64,000 bases of DNA, taken from Bacteroides sp. AN502(2024) (lineage in GTDB: Bacteria > Bacteroidota > Bacteroidia > Bacteroidales > Bacteroidaceae). The translations under genes were made by a program, and so were the position numbers. Shown here in pieces: positions 44,705 to 53,575 of this stretch; positions within the stretch are counted from its first letter, which is position 1, and each line of letters opens with the position of its first letter. The notes below the pieces were generated by a model. That model made no database searches, was not told where the DNA came from, and saw only the letters and a list, made by a program, of their open reading frames with translations. The DNA is taken from contig NZ_JBGFSP010000003.1 of NCBI RefSeq assembly GCF_041227145.1, positions 2,728,001 to 2,792,000 on the forward strand, in the 5' to 3' direction.

Positions 44705-45598
44705 CTACTTATCTTTCTTGCCGAATAATGAGAAGTGAACGTATCGTTTCGGATGCTCTTTCAGGTCCTCTAATAAGCTGGCCGCATTTTCAGTTGTAGC
44801 GTTCAGATTATGGTATAAAGTTGGGTCGTTGAAGAGCAGGCCGAGTGTGTTATTCTTGCTATTTAGTTTCTCTGTAAGCATTTTTACGTTAGCCAATGTC
44901 TCGTCTATTTTTTTGAAAGTAGCTGCATAATCCACCTCTTTCAGATTTCCGCTGATGGCCACAAAGTTGTCTCCGATGGTGTTCAGTTTACTTGTGAGCT
45001 GGGGGATATCACTACTCATCAGTCCTTTTACTTGTGAACTGACTACTGCCAGGTTGGCGGTTGTTTTTTCTATCGAGTGCAGGGTGGCGGGAATGCTCTT
45101 GTCACCTAAGATATTGTTCAGGGAGATGAGGATAGAGTCCAGTTTAGGCAGCATCTCTTGCACTTTCGGTATCAGTTTTGCTGCGCTCTCCATCATTCCG
45201 TTGTTCAGGGTTCCGGGGATAGTATCTCCTATGGCATATTTTTCACGTGGGTTGTTGGCTAGAAGAATATTCATACGTACGCCTCCCATAAGTTCGGATA
45301 CAAGTTCGGCGGTACTTCCTTTAGGAATCCGCAGTTCGGTGTCCAGTTCTACTTCGACAATCACATTTCGAGGTTTGGAATAATCATAAAAGATGTCGCG
45401 CACAATACCTACACGGACACCGTCGGCAAATACCGGACTTGATTTTGTGAGTCCGTTTACATTCTCAAATTTGGCATAGAAATAGCTGGAAGGCTGAAAC
45501 ATGTGTATACCTTTCAGCCAGTTGATTCCATATATAAGCACACATAGTGCAACGATACCTGCAATACCTATTCTGACTTCTTTTGTAATGTACTTCAT
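44705..45598 (-). CDS. MCE/MlaD-family lipid transport protein
   Basis: 297 residues. One N-terminal membrane helix (about 9-28), then the MCE domain (YFYAKFENVNGLTKSSPVFA, VGIVRDI, AELVSELMGGVRM) and a long helical C-terminal region (about 130-290). MlaD-type proteins form periplasmic rings that move phospholipids between membranes; the MlaE/MlaF partners are not in the window. It lies 9 nt downstream of the amidase gene, forming an envelope operon. Confidence 0.88.
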   Translation of the reverse strand: MKYITKEVRIGIAGIVALCVLIYGINWLKGIHMFQPSSYFYAKFENVNGLTKSSPVFADGVRVGIVRDIFYDYSKPRNVIVEVELDTELRIPKGSTAELVSELMGGVRMNILLANNPREKYAIGDTIPGTLNNGMMESAAKLIPKVQEMLPKLDSILISLNNILGDKSIPATLHSIEKTTANLAVVSSQVKGLMSSDIPQLTSKLNTIGDNFVAISGNLKEVDYAATFKKIDETLANVKMLTEKLNSKNNTLGLLFNDPTLYHNLNATTENAASLLEDLKEHPKRYVHFSLFGKKDK

Positions 45599-45607
45599 TT
45601 TATCTTT

Positions 45608-46846
45608 TTATTTATTTTTTCTTTTTTTGAATTCGGCAATCGCTTCACGGACGTCCATTTTCTCTCCATTCCGGAAAGCGATGATGAAAGCATCCTTGAA
45701 TTGTGCCATAATAGTGCGTTTCGTACGCAACACTTTGTTGTAATTGGTAGAGGCCCCATACGTGTATTTGTATATTCCCCCTTCTTTATAATAATCTACG
45801 TCTTTCAGTCCTTTCAGTCGTTTGTCATTTTTGGTGAGAGGCTTGGAAGAAGTAAGTATCTGTATCTTAAATGTAATGTCACTGTCATCGGTTGCACTTT
45901 CTGCTACAATGGGGCGCTTCGGCGCTGTTGTTGTTGCTTTGGCTGATAATTCCTGCTGTTTAGGAGCCGTATTTACGATTTCAGTATCCTTTGGGGTAAC
46001 TTCCGGGGGGGTGTTTTCTTCCTGTTCGTTTGGGATAATCGTTTTACTGGCTCCGGTAAGACGTAGCTCATGTTCTCGTTTGTAATTCAGGAAAGCTCGG
46101 TAAATACCTTTGGCCATCGTTGCGGATCCCTCTTCGGAATTCAGATAACGTTCTTCTTCCGGAGTAGAAATAAACCCTAATTCTATCAGAATGCTGGGCA
46201 TGGCACTTGCTTTTAAGACAAGGAATCCGGCTTGATGCACTCCCCGGTCTGCCCGTTTACAGGTTTGGCGGAACTGCTTTTGCACCAATGAGGCCAAATG
46301 TACACTTTGCTCCATATATTTGTCCTGCATGAACTCAAATATAATATATGACTCGGCAGAGTTCGGATTAAAACCGGCATATCTTGTTTTATAGTCACTT
46401 TCGTAGAGGATTACAGCGTTCTCCCGTTTGGCGACTTCCAGATTAGCGTTTGATTTGGCCAACCCCAGCGTCCAAGTTGAAGCTCCTTTGGCTGTGCGGT
46501 TGTTTGCCAGTGCATTGGTGTGAATGGAAATAAAGAGATCGGCCTTTGCATTGTTCGCAATTTCTGCCCGTCGATCCAGCGGAATAAAGACATCTTTGTT
46601 GCGGGTATAGATCACTTTGACATCGTCACAGTTTTTTTTGATCAGATTTCCCACTTTCAAGGCGACGTTCAGATTGATCTGTTTCTCTTTCGAGATTTTG
46701 CCTATGGCACCCGGATCATGTCCGCCATGTCCGGCGTCAATAACTACTACAAAATCTTTCCCCCATAAGTGGCTGGTACATGAGGGTAGAAAAAGTAGCC
46801 AGAGGCAAATGAATATATATAATATGTACGATCTATTCAGTTTCAT
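45608..46846 (-). CDS. N-acetylmuramoyl-L-alanine amidase (Amidase_3) with SPOR-like tail
   Basis: 412 residues from ATG 46846. The signal ends in LFLPSC (Cys 23), so it may be a lipoprotein. Zinc-binding landmarks: VVVIDAGHGGHDPGA (H40), SIHTNAL (second His) and SILIELGFIS (catalytic Glu), plus an extra Glu in IIFEFMQ. A Thr/Pro-rich linker (about 270-320) leads to a C-terminal domain (TFKIQILTSSKPL to YTYGAS) like SPOR peptidoglycan-binding domains. Cleaves peptidoglycan amide bonds, likely in daughter cell separation. Confidence 0.9.
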   Translation of the reverse strand: MKLNRSYILYIFICLWLLFLPSCTSHLWGKDFVVVIDAGHGGHDPGAIGKISKEKQINLNVALKVGNLIKKNCDDVKVIYTRNKDVFIPLDRRAEIANNAKADLFISIHTNALANNRTAKGASTWTLGLAKSNANLEVAKRENAVILYESDYKTRYAGFNPNSAESYIIFEFMQDKYMEQSVHLASLVQKQFRQTCKRADRGVHQAGFLVLKASAMPSILIELGFISTPEEERYLNSEEGSATMAKGIYRAFLNYKREHELRLTGASKTIIPNEQEENTPPEVTPKDTEIVNTAPKQQELSAKATTTAPKRPIVAESATDDSDITFKIQILTSSKPLTKNDKRLKGLKDVDYYKEGGIYKYTYGASTNYNKVLRTKRTIMAQFKDAFIIAFRNGEKMDVREAIAEFKKRKNK

Positions 46847-46987
46847 ATCTATAATATGGTGCAAATGTAGTAGAAATTTGTAGAAAACTCATGATTTACC
46901 ATTAAGTTTTGTGTTTTTTTCGGTTTAATGATAGCTTTTTTCCTGAAATCTCCGTTACTTTGCGCTTCGAAGTTAAAATGTACGACG

Positions 46988-47905
46988 ATGCTTAGGTTTT
47001 TGAAGAATTGGACGTTACCTATTGCTATGCTGGTAGGTGCTGTAGGTTATCCACTGTTTATCAGTCTTTCTTTCTTGACTCCCTATCTTATTTTTACGAT
47101 GTTGCTATTGACCTTCTGTAAGGTATCTCCCCGTGATTTGAAACTTAAACCTCTTCATTTGTGGTTGTTGCTGATTCAGATTGGTGGAGCATTGGTTGCT
47201 TATCTGTTGCTTTATCGTTTTGATAAAATTGTGGCAGAGGGAGTGATGGTTTGTATCATTTGTCCGACAGCTACGGCTGCTGCGGTGATTACTTCTAAGT
47301 TGGGAGGGAGTGCGGCCAGTTTGACTACTTATACATTGATAGGGAATATTGGAGCGGCTATTGCCGTACCTGTTCTTTTTCCTTGGGTGGAGGTACATCC
47401 TGATATCACTTTTGGAGCGGCATTCTTTGTCATTTTGAGTAAGGTGTTTCCGTTGTTGATTTGTCCTTTTCTGGCTGCTTGGTTGTTGAGTAAGTGCTTG
47501 CCAAAAGCACATCAGAAGTTATTGGGGTATCATGAGCTTGCTTTTTATCTGTGGGCTGTATCTCTGGCCATCGTAACAGCGCAAACATTCTATTCATTAC
47601 TTCATGAGCCAGCGGATGGTTTTACGGAAATCCTGATTGCCATTGGGGCTTTAGTAGCTTGTTGTTTGCAGTTCTTTTTGGGTAAGACAATCGGTTCTAT
47701 TTATAATGACCGTATCAGTGGCGGGCAGGCACTGGGACAAAAGAATACGATTTTGGCTATTTGGATGGCACATACTTATCTAAACCCATTGTCCGCTGTG
47801 GCTCCTGGTTCGTATGTGTTGTGGCAAAACATCATCAATAGCTGGCAGTTGTGGAAGAAGAGAAGAAATGGGGATATTCGTATCGGTAACCAAATAAGAA
47901 CATAA
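46988..47905 (+). CDS. Bile acid:sodium symporter (BASS)-family transporter
   Basis: 305 residues from ATG 46988, 8-10 hydrophobic helices (first MLRFLKNWTLPIAMLVGAVG). ICPTATAAAVITSKLGGSAA and ISGGQALGQKNTILAIWMA resemble the two crossed discontinuous helices of BASS proteins. The earlier in-frame ATG (46928) would add a soluble stretch and is less likely. Substrate unknown; the name does not mean bile acids are transported. Confidence 0.75.
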   Translation: MLRFLKNWTLPIAMLVGAVGYPLFISLSFLTPYLIFTMLLLTFCKVSPRDLKLKPLHLWLLLIQIGGALVAYLLLYRFDKIVAEGVMVCIICPTATAAAVITSKLGGSAASLTTYTLIGNIGAAIAVPVLFPWVEVHPDITFGAAFFVILSKVFPLLICPFLAAWLLSKCLPKAHQKLLGYHELAFYLWAVSLAIVTAQTFYSLLHEPADGFTEILIAIGALVACCLQFFLGKTIGSIYNDRISGGQALGQKNTILAIWMAHTYLNPLSAVAPGSYVLWQNIINSWQLWKKRRNGDIRIGNQIRT

Positions 47906-47977
47906 TTATGGCGAAGAAAAACAAGAAGTTGAATTGAAAGAGCCTGTAAGGATTAGTTGTAAACAGCTTGTCATACG

Positions 47978-48541
47978 TTAATATTTACCTGTAAAGAGTG
48001 ATTTCCCTTTCTCTGTGTAATACTTTATGAAATCGCTTTTATGAGAAGTATATGCATCCCGGTCATGTTCATATTGTTTCCACAGAGTGAGTTTAAGCCG
48101 TTCATACTCTTTGGCAACGGAGGCATTCTGTAAAAGATAATCTCTGAAGTATAATTCATCATTATCTCCCATCTGTCGTAGATGCAGATGAAATGTCCGT
48201 TCGGCAAAGCCTTGTAATGTATAACCTTTATTAAAGTCAATTCGGTTGCAGCTTTCTGCCATACAGATATAACCACATCTTTCAATTGCATTTTTTAAAT
48301 CTGCCAGTTTCTTTTCTTTGTGACTCTCCACAAGTATGTCTATAGTAGGTTTTGCCCAGATGTCTTTGATGGCAGTGCTTCCTATGTGGCTGATACGGCT
48401 AATGTAGGGTAATTCCTTTTGTAACAGTTCCTCTTCTTCTTTATACCAACTTATCCAAGTGCTTTGGTGAGGAGTTAGAATGATAGGGAACAGCTGCCAC
48501 AGTTCTTCTAAAGACAAACTAGTCAATTCTTTTTGTTTCAT
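47978..48541 (-). CDS. GrpB-family (UPF0157) nucleotidyltransferase-like protein
   Basis: 187 residues. ISRISHIGSTAIKDIWAKPTIDILVE is the GS...D.D core of the nucleotidyltransferase fold, followed by RTFHLHLRQMGDNDELYFRDYL, the GrpB signature. Exact function of the family is not established. Monocistronic. Confidence 0.85.
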   Translation of the reverse strand: MKQKELTSLSLEELWQLFPIILTPHQSTWISWYKEEEELLQKELPYISRISHIGSTAIKDIWAKPTIDILVESHKEKKLADLKNAIERCGYICMAESCNRIDFNKGYTLQGFAERTFHLHLRQMGDNDELYFRDYLLQNASVAKEYERLKLTLWKQYEHDRDAYTSHKSDFIKYYTEKGKSLFTGKY

Positions 48542-48653
48542 GGTTATTCTTTCTATGATGTAATCTACAAAGTAAGGAAAAAGCAGGAAGAGAAGCCTTG
48601 AATGATTTCAAGTCTCTATTCAAATTAACGTTTTTTAGATAGATAACTACACA

Positions 48654-48799
48654 GAACAAAGTGTTTTGCGGCTTGAAACAAAGTGTTTTGCGGCTTGAAA
48701 CAAAGTGTTTTGCGGCTTGAAACAAAGTGTTCACCGTATTGAAACAAAGTGTTCCACCGTATTGAAACAAAGTGTTCCACCGTGTTGAAACAAAGTGTT
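48654..48799. repeat. Seven tandem copies, 22-23 bp period
   Basis: ACAAAGTGTT starts at 48656, 48678, 48700, 48722, 48744, 48767 and 48790, i.e. spacing 22, 22, 22, 22, 23, 23. The unit is TTGAAACAAAGTGTT plus a variable part: TTGCGGC in copies 1-3, and CACCGTA- or CCACCGT-type in copies 4-6. The units are not of a length that would keep one reading frame. The period is about two DNA turns, like the unrelated array at 14527. Confidence 0.9.
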
Positions 48800-48846
48800 C
48801 CTTATTAAAAGGATTGTTTACTGTGACGCTTTTTCAAAAAACAGGC

Positions 48847-48939
48847 GGTGATAGGTGATAGATGAGGTGATAGGTTAGTAACAACCTATCACCACTCTGT
48901 AAATACGATGAATAAGGAGTTTCAGGACGACGGTGATAG
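48847..48939. repeat. GGTGATAG motif cluster with hairpin
   Basis: GGTGATAG is at 48847-48854, 48854-48861, 48866-48873 and 48932-48939, and inverted at 48886-48893. GGTGATAGGTT (48866-48876) and AACCTATCACC (48883-48893) form a perfect 11-bp stem with a 6-nt loop. Confidence 0.7.
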
Positions 48940-49009
48940 GATGAAAGAGGATTTTCGTTTTTATGTATGAGAGAGCTGTATACTCATTGACCGAATTATC
49001 TGACATTTG

Positions 49010-50353
49010 CTATCGACCTGCCTCGTCGTTCATTCGTTGTACCAACTTTTGGTGTTGACCGGTCAATTCAGGAAAATGTCTTTTTATGAATTGACCTAAC
49101 GAGCAGTCATTTAATCCGAAGCGTCGTGCCAATGATTTCAGGCTCTCGGTCGTTGTCCCGTACAGGTGTACGACTTCGGCGTATTTCTCCATACTGCGAC
49201 GCAACACCATCCTACCGCTTTCCGACTGCACCATTCCAAGTTCGGCATATAACTCCGGTTCATGTTCTTTCAGATATTGTCGGAAACATTCCGGATGCAA
49301 TCCGAACTCGGCGGCGACCTTGGCTGTCGGCAGCCCACTCTCTTTCAGCCGGCCGATGGCTTCAGCGTATTTGGCTTTCGTCGCGGGATTATATTTCCGG
49401 ATTCCCGACCAATCTACAGGCAGCCCTTCCTCACAGGGTATGCCGTTTCGTTCGCATATCAGTTCTGGATACCAGCGATGCAGGTGTTCGTAGAATCCCT
49501 TTCTCGGTACGCCTGTCTTTTGGGCTATCTGTGCGGCTGGTAGAAGCGTCGTGCGGTACAGATGCACTGCTTCGGCATATTTCTCCACCGTCCCCGGCGA
49601 GGGTGCATGAACGGTGCCCCGACCTGTTATTTCTCCTTTACGTTGTCGATGCACTGCTTTCTGGCGTATTTCAATGCGTCGCTTTACCAAATCCTTGTGG
49701 TAAAACAGCAGGTGCTGTTCCAAACCGGAGTAGGAGACCCCGCACTTGTCAGCAGCTTCCTGCGTAGTGATGTACGAGTTGCTGTTCAATAGTTTTATTG
49801 CTTCGGTATATTGCTCTTTGCAGTGCCGACGCATGCCGCGCTGCAGGTGGTCGCTGATTCCCAGTCGCTCGCGCACTTCCTCCCGCCACTTGATCATCTC
49901 GGGATAGTGCGTACGCAGTTGGCGGCCGAGGTTCGTCCCATCGAGCCCGAACTCGCGGGCGATCTGCGAGACATTACATTCGATGTAGTCCAAACTCCCG
50001 CACGCCTCGATGGCATCCTTATATTTGACCCGTGTGGCAGGCAGTTGTCCGCGAAGCTGACTCATCTTGATATGGTAGGCCTCCTCGCGACTGCAGGTTA
50101 TGTCGTACCGCGCAAGTATCAGCTCGCGGTGATGCCTTGAAAGATAGCCTTGGAATCCCGATACCGTGATTCCGCATGTGCGGCAGATCTCCGCGCAAGA
50201 CAACCGGGTCGATCGGTAAAGCTCGATCGCTTCATGATACTTTGCTTCGGTCTCCGGTTTGAATCTTCGGGAGCGGTTACTATCGTTATGGCCGTTATCG
50301 GGAGATGTTGTCCGTTCGTTCACTAGTTCTTTTTGTAATAGTCCGCATACCAT
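49010..50353 (-). CDS. Protein of six tandem helix-turn-helix modules
   Basis: 447 residues, no signal peptide, strongly basic. Six related modules lie at about 33-84, 105-163, 176-230, 253-303, 322-372 and 384-438. Each runs KYxEAIxLY, then a helix-turn-helix (for example AQIAQKTGVPRKGFYEHL), then a HxPEL ending. The pattern suggests an array of DNA-binding units, as in Psq or resolvase HTHs; I recognise no enzymatic domain. Base composition is far more GC-rich than its neighbours. The ATG at 50353 overlaps the upstream epimerase gene by 31 nt; a GTG at 50323 that overlaps the epimerase stop codon is a good alternative. Function unknown; a regulator is most likely. Confidence 0.75.
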   Translation of the reverse strand: MVCGLLQKELVNERTTSPDNGHNDSNRSRRFKPETEAKYHEAIELYRSTRLSCAEICRTCGITVSGFQGYLSRHHRELILARYDITCSREEAYHIKMSQLRGQLPATRVKYKDAIEACGSLDYIECNVSQIAREFGLDGTNLGRQLRTHYPEMIKWREEVRERLGISDHLQRGMRRHCKEQYTEAIKLLNSNSYITTQEAADKCGVSYSGLEQHLLFYHKDLVKRRIEIRQKAVHRQRKGEITGRGTVHAPSPGTVEKYAEAVHLYRTTLLPAAQIAQKTGVPRKGFYEHLHRWYPELICERNGIPCEEGLPVDWSGIRKYNPATKAKYAEAIGRLKESGLPTAKVAAEFGLHPECFRQYLKEHEPELYAELGMVQSESGRMVLRRSMEKYAEVVHLYGTTTESLKSLARRFGLNDCSLGQFIKRHFPELTGQHQKLVQRMNDEAGR

Positions 50354-51390
50354 TGAGCAAAATTTCGTAGTCCATCGCGGAGCGATGTCGAAGGTTTGAA
50401 GCCTATCTGCCGTTCCAAATCTGAAGTATCCGCATAGGTTGCCAACATATCACCGGGCTGCATGGGCACTGACTGTTTGTGCGCATCGAAATCGAAACCT
50501 GATGGCAGGACACTGGCGGCAATTAGTTCTTCCTGTAAGGTTTCCACAAATTCGAGCAAGCTCACCGGGGAACCTGCTCCCACGTTGTATATGCTGTACG
50601 GAGGTTTCGAGATTCCCTTCGTGTCTGTCACTCTCTGTGGCGGACATGACATGATCCGCACGATACTCTCCACCACATCGTTTATGTATGTGAAATCTCG
50701 GAGACAATGACCGTGGTTGAATATCCGAACAGTTTCTCCGGCAACAAACTTGTTCGTGAAGTCGAAATAAGCCATGTCCGGCCTTCCTGCCGGTCCATAG
50801 ACCGTGAAGAAGCGTAGTCCTGTGGTGGGGATATTATACAGTTGTGAATAGGCGTGTGCCATCAACTCGTCCGCTTTCTTTGTGGCAGCGTAGAGCGAGA
50901 CGGGGCTGTCGGTTCGCTCTACAGTCGTAAACGGGGCTCTTCTATTCAGTCCGTAAACGCTCGATGAACTAGCATATACGAAATGCGTCACTCCGGAATG
51001 ACCGTTATCACAAGAATGGCGGCAGGCCTCCAACAGGTTATGAAAACCTATCACATTCGAGGATATGTACACATCGGGGTTGGTTATACTGTAGCGCACG
51101 CCGGCCTGTGCTGCTAGATGGACTACGGTTTGCAGATTGTAGTTGTCAAACAGGCGCATTATCGTGTCCTTGTCCGCTACATCACCTCGAACAAACCGGA
51201 AGTTTTTGTATTTAGATAATTCGTTCAGCCGATACTCTTTGAGAGCCACATCGTAATAGTCGTTCATGTTGTCGATGCCGACAATTTGTAAGTTCGGGTT
51301 TTCCCGAAGAAGCCTTTTGGTAAGATGAAAACCGATGAAGCCGGCTATGCCGGTGATGATGACAGTTTTTTCAAATGTAGTTTTTCCCAT
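50323..51390 (-). CDS. NAD-dependent epimerase, UDP-glucuronate 4-epimerase-like
   Basis: 355 residues of the extended short-chain dehydrogenase family. NAD loop TGIAGFIG (13-20), HLAAQAGVRYS (the AGVRYS segment is typical of UDP-glucuronate epimerases), SSSSVYG (141-147) and catalytic Y167/K171 in YAATK. It would make UDP-galacturonate or a related sugar for the adjacent surface polysaccharide. It is followed by and overlaps the HTH-repeat gene. Confidence 0.88.
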   Translation of the reverse strand: MGKTTFEKTVIITGIAGFIGFHLTKRLLRENPNLQIVGIDNMNDYYDVALKEYRLNELSKYKNFRFVRGDVADKDTIMRLFDNYNLQTVVHLAAQAGVRYSITNPDVYISSNVIGFHNLLEACRHSCDNGHSGVTHFVYASSSSVYGLNRRAPFTTVERTDSPVSLYAATKKADELMAHAYSQLYNIPTTGLRFFTVYGPAGRPDMAYFDFTNKFVAGETVRIFNHGHCLRDFTYINDVVESIVRIMSCPPQRVTDTKGISKPPYSIYNVGAGSPVSLLEFVETLQEELIAASVLPSGFDFDAHKQSVPMQPGDMLATYADTSDLERQIGFKPSTSLRDGLRNFAQWYADYYKKN

Positions 51391-51549
51391 TTTACTAAAT
51401 GTCTGTTATAACTTATATAGGTGATTGCCATACCTCTTTACATTTCACATCAGGACCATAACATACACGGTATGGATTTATCCTTGCATTTTTTTTCTTT
51501 GAAAAGAAAGAAATTGCTATTTTGTGGCAAAATAAAAGTGATAACAATC

Positions 51550-52721
51550 ATGCAAACAATCTTTCGGACATACAACCGGTTAATCGAACGGAGTATATTT
51601 CCCCACCGTAGGTGCCTGTACGACAGCATACAGTGGCAGGAACGTCTCATCGGGATAAAAGGCGCAAGAGGTATCGGCAAGACAACTCTCTTGTTGCAAC
51701 ATATCCATGACAATTTCCCTGACAGGAGCAAGGCACTGTATGTTTCGCTCGACCATCTGTGGTTTTCGGAGCATTCCATCATGGAACTGGCAGAGTATCA
51801 TTTTACACATGGCGGTACGCACTTGTTTTTAGACGAGGTGCATCGTTATCCGTTATGGATTCGCGAGTTGAAGAATATATATGACAGCTATCTGGATTTG
51901 CATGTGGTCTTCACCGGTTCTTCTTTGTTGGAACTCAACAATGCTGTTGCCGATCTTTCACGTTGCTGCCGCATGTATGAGTTGCGGGGACTTTCCTTCC
52001 GCGAATATCTGGAGTTTGAAAATATTGCCCACCTTCAGCCGATCAGGCTTACCGAATTTCTTTCAAGCCACGAACAAATAGCCGCTTCCATTGCTACGAA
52101 CATCAAAGTCATGCCCTTGTTCGAGGAATATATCAAGCATGGGTGCTAGCCTTTCTACAAAGAGACGGATGCGGATGGGGATGGTGAGCGTATCCGTAAC
52201 ATTGTGAATACTGTATTGGAGAATGATATTCCTGCGGTAGAGCGTTTGGAATATGAAACCATACTCAAGACAAAACGCCTGATGGTCATACTGGAGGAAA
52301 TAGTTCCTTTTACACTCAATATCACCACGCTATGTTCAACCCTCGGTGTGAGCTGCAACCAACTGATGCGGCTGCTTGCCTTGTTGGAGAGATCTGCGCT
52401 CATCCGACAGTTGTTTACAGAGGCAAAAGGGTTAAAACAGTTGGTCAAGCCGGAAAAGATCCTGTTTGACAACCCCAACCTGATGCATGCCCTCAATCCA
52501 CAGGCCGAAACAGGAACCATACGCGAATCTTTCTTTGCCTCCATGTTGGCAGCCAAGCATCGCATACTGGCAGCCAAGGAAGGGACGTGTTTGAGATTGG
52601 CGGCAAGGGAAAAGGCTTCAAACAAATACGCAATATACCCAACAGTTTTGTGGCTGCCGATGAAACTGAAATCGGGTACGGCAATAAAATACCGCTGTGG
52701 ATGTTTGGATTACTGTATTAA
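51550..52721 (+). pseudogene. AAA-type ATPase (DUF4143-like), broken by a stop codon and a frameshift
   Basis: Starts MQTIFRTYNRLIERSIFPHR, with Walker A GARGIGKT, Walker B-like HLFLDEVHRYP and the sensor VFTGSSLLEL. An in-frame TAG at 52147-52149 falls where a tyrosine codon is expected (GC-stop-PFYKE); the same frame then continues for about 140 codons. Near 52583 one base is missing: the correct C-terminus DVFEIGGKGKGFKQI to PLWMFGLLY is found in the next frame and ends at 52721. Both lesions argue for a dead gene. Its orientation is opposite to the polysaccharide genes around it. Confidence 0.85.
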
Positions 52722-52801
52722 TGTGGAAGAAGATGAGCAGAGGATACTATTAGTTCTCCACTCGACTATCTCTCCAGAGTAAAACCTAAATAACAAGTTT
52801 G

Positions 52802-53554
52802 TTATAGAGGAGACCATGGATTATGATATATACCCAGCATTTGCTTACCTATATACCAAAAGAACTTCATGTCGTCAATAAAATACCTTCTGAACAGACG
52901 TTTGGGTTCACATAAGAACCTATACAGCCATTCAAGACTCATTTTTTGCCATATCAAAGGTGCGCGTTTTTTCATTCCTGCCTCAAAGTCTATCGTGGCT
53001 CCTAAAGCCATAAACAATTTGACACCAGACATACGGGTCTTGTATTTGGCAATCCATTTTTCCTGTTTAGGAGCACCTACACCAACGACCAACACCGTAG
53101 CACCCGAAGCATTTATCCTGTCGATGATTTCACTACATTCTACTTCATCTTTTTCAAATCCGAATGAAGGAGAATGCGTTCCGATGACGATTTGAGTCCC
53201 CAACTTCTTATTAATCCGATGCATGGCTTTTCGTGCAACCCCTTCAGCAGATCCAAGCAGGAAAATCCTGCAATTTGGGTTATTTTTATGATGGTTATAA
53301 AAATCGCAGAAAAAACTCGAACCGGGAATAGTTTCCTTAATCGGTTGTTTCAGTATTTTGGAGGTATACAGGATAATACGGCTGTCGCATATCACCCAGT
53401 CAGCACGACGATACGCATCGTAAAACTCCCTGTCATGTTGTAGTTTCACCAAATGATCCACGTTGGGTGTATAAAGCACTCCCTTGTCCATCTGTTTCAA
53501 CAAATCCTCTTCTGAAACAAAGAGAATATCTATGTTAAGGATATGGCGTTTCAT
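52802..53554 (-). CDS. WecG/TagA/CpsF-family (GT26) glycosyltransferase
   Basis: 250 residues from ATG 53554 (an upstream TTG adds two). Landmarks: YTPNVDHLVKL, ADWVICDSRI, IPGSSFF, FLLGSAEGV, GAPKQEKWIAKY and GATIDFEAGMKKRAP. GT26 enzymes add the second sugar (for example ManNAc) to a lipid-linked primer in O-antigen, teichoic acid or capsule synthesis. Last polysaccharide gene of the leftward run. Confidence 0.9.
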   Translation of the reverse strand: MKRHILNIDILFVSEEDLLKQMDKGVLYTPNVDHLVKLQHDREFYDAYRRADWVICDSRIILYTSKILKQPIKETIPGSSFFCDFYNHHKNNPNCRIFLLGSAEGVARKAMHRINKKLGTQIVIGTHSPSFGFEKDEVECSEIIDRINASGATVLVVGVGAPKQEKWIAKYKTRMSGVKLFMALGATIDFEAGMKKRAPLIWQKMSLEWLYRFLCEPKRLFRRYFIDDMKFFWYIGKQMLGIYHNPWSPL

Positions 53555-53575
53555 AATCAAAATATGGTGTCAGCA

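Larger units (their letters stand above)
48542..49009. other. Repeat-rich intergenic region between grpB-like gene and HTH-repeat gene
   Basis: 468 bp without a supportable gene. It holds a seven-copy tandem array (48652-48799) and a cluster of GGTGATAG motifs with an 11-bp hairpin (48847-48939); both are listed separately. The 5' part (48542-48650) should contain the promoter of the GrpB gene. Confidence 0.6.

Noticed and set aside
47909..47938. Nine-residue ORF MAKKNKKLN after the BASS-like gene
   Set aside because: Too short to support; may be a relic of the end of another gene.
48654..48799. CRISPR array
   Set aside because: The repeats are contiguous 22-23 bp units without spacers of unique sequence, and no cas genes are nearby.
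49126..49767. 213-codon plus-strand ORF
   Set aside because: It is antisense to the GC-rich HTH-repeat gene, where high GC makes long antisense frames common; no domain and no promoter.
52204..52782. Independent 192-residue protein downstream of the ATPase stop
   Set aside because: It is the same reading frame as the ATPase after a TAG, and its last part is a frameshifted tail.
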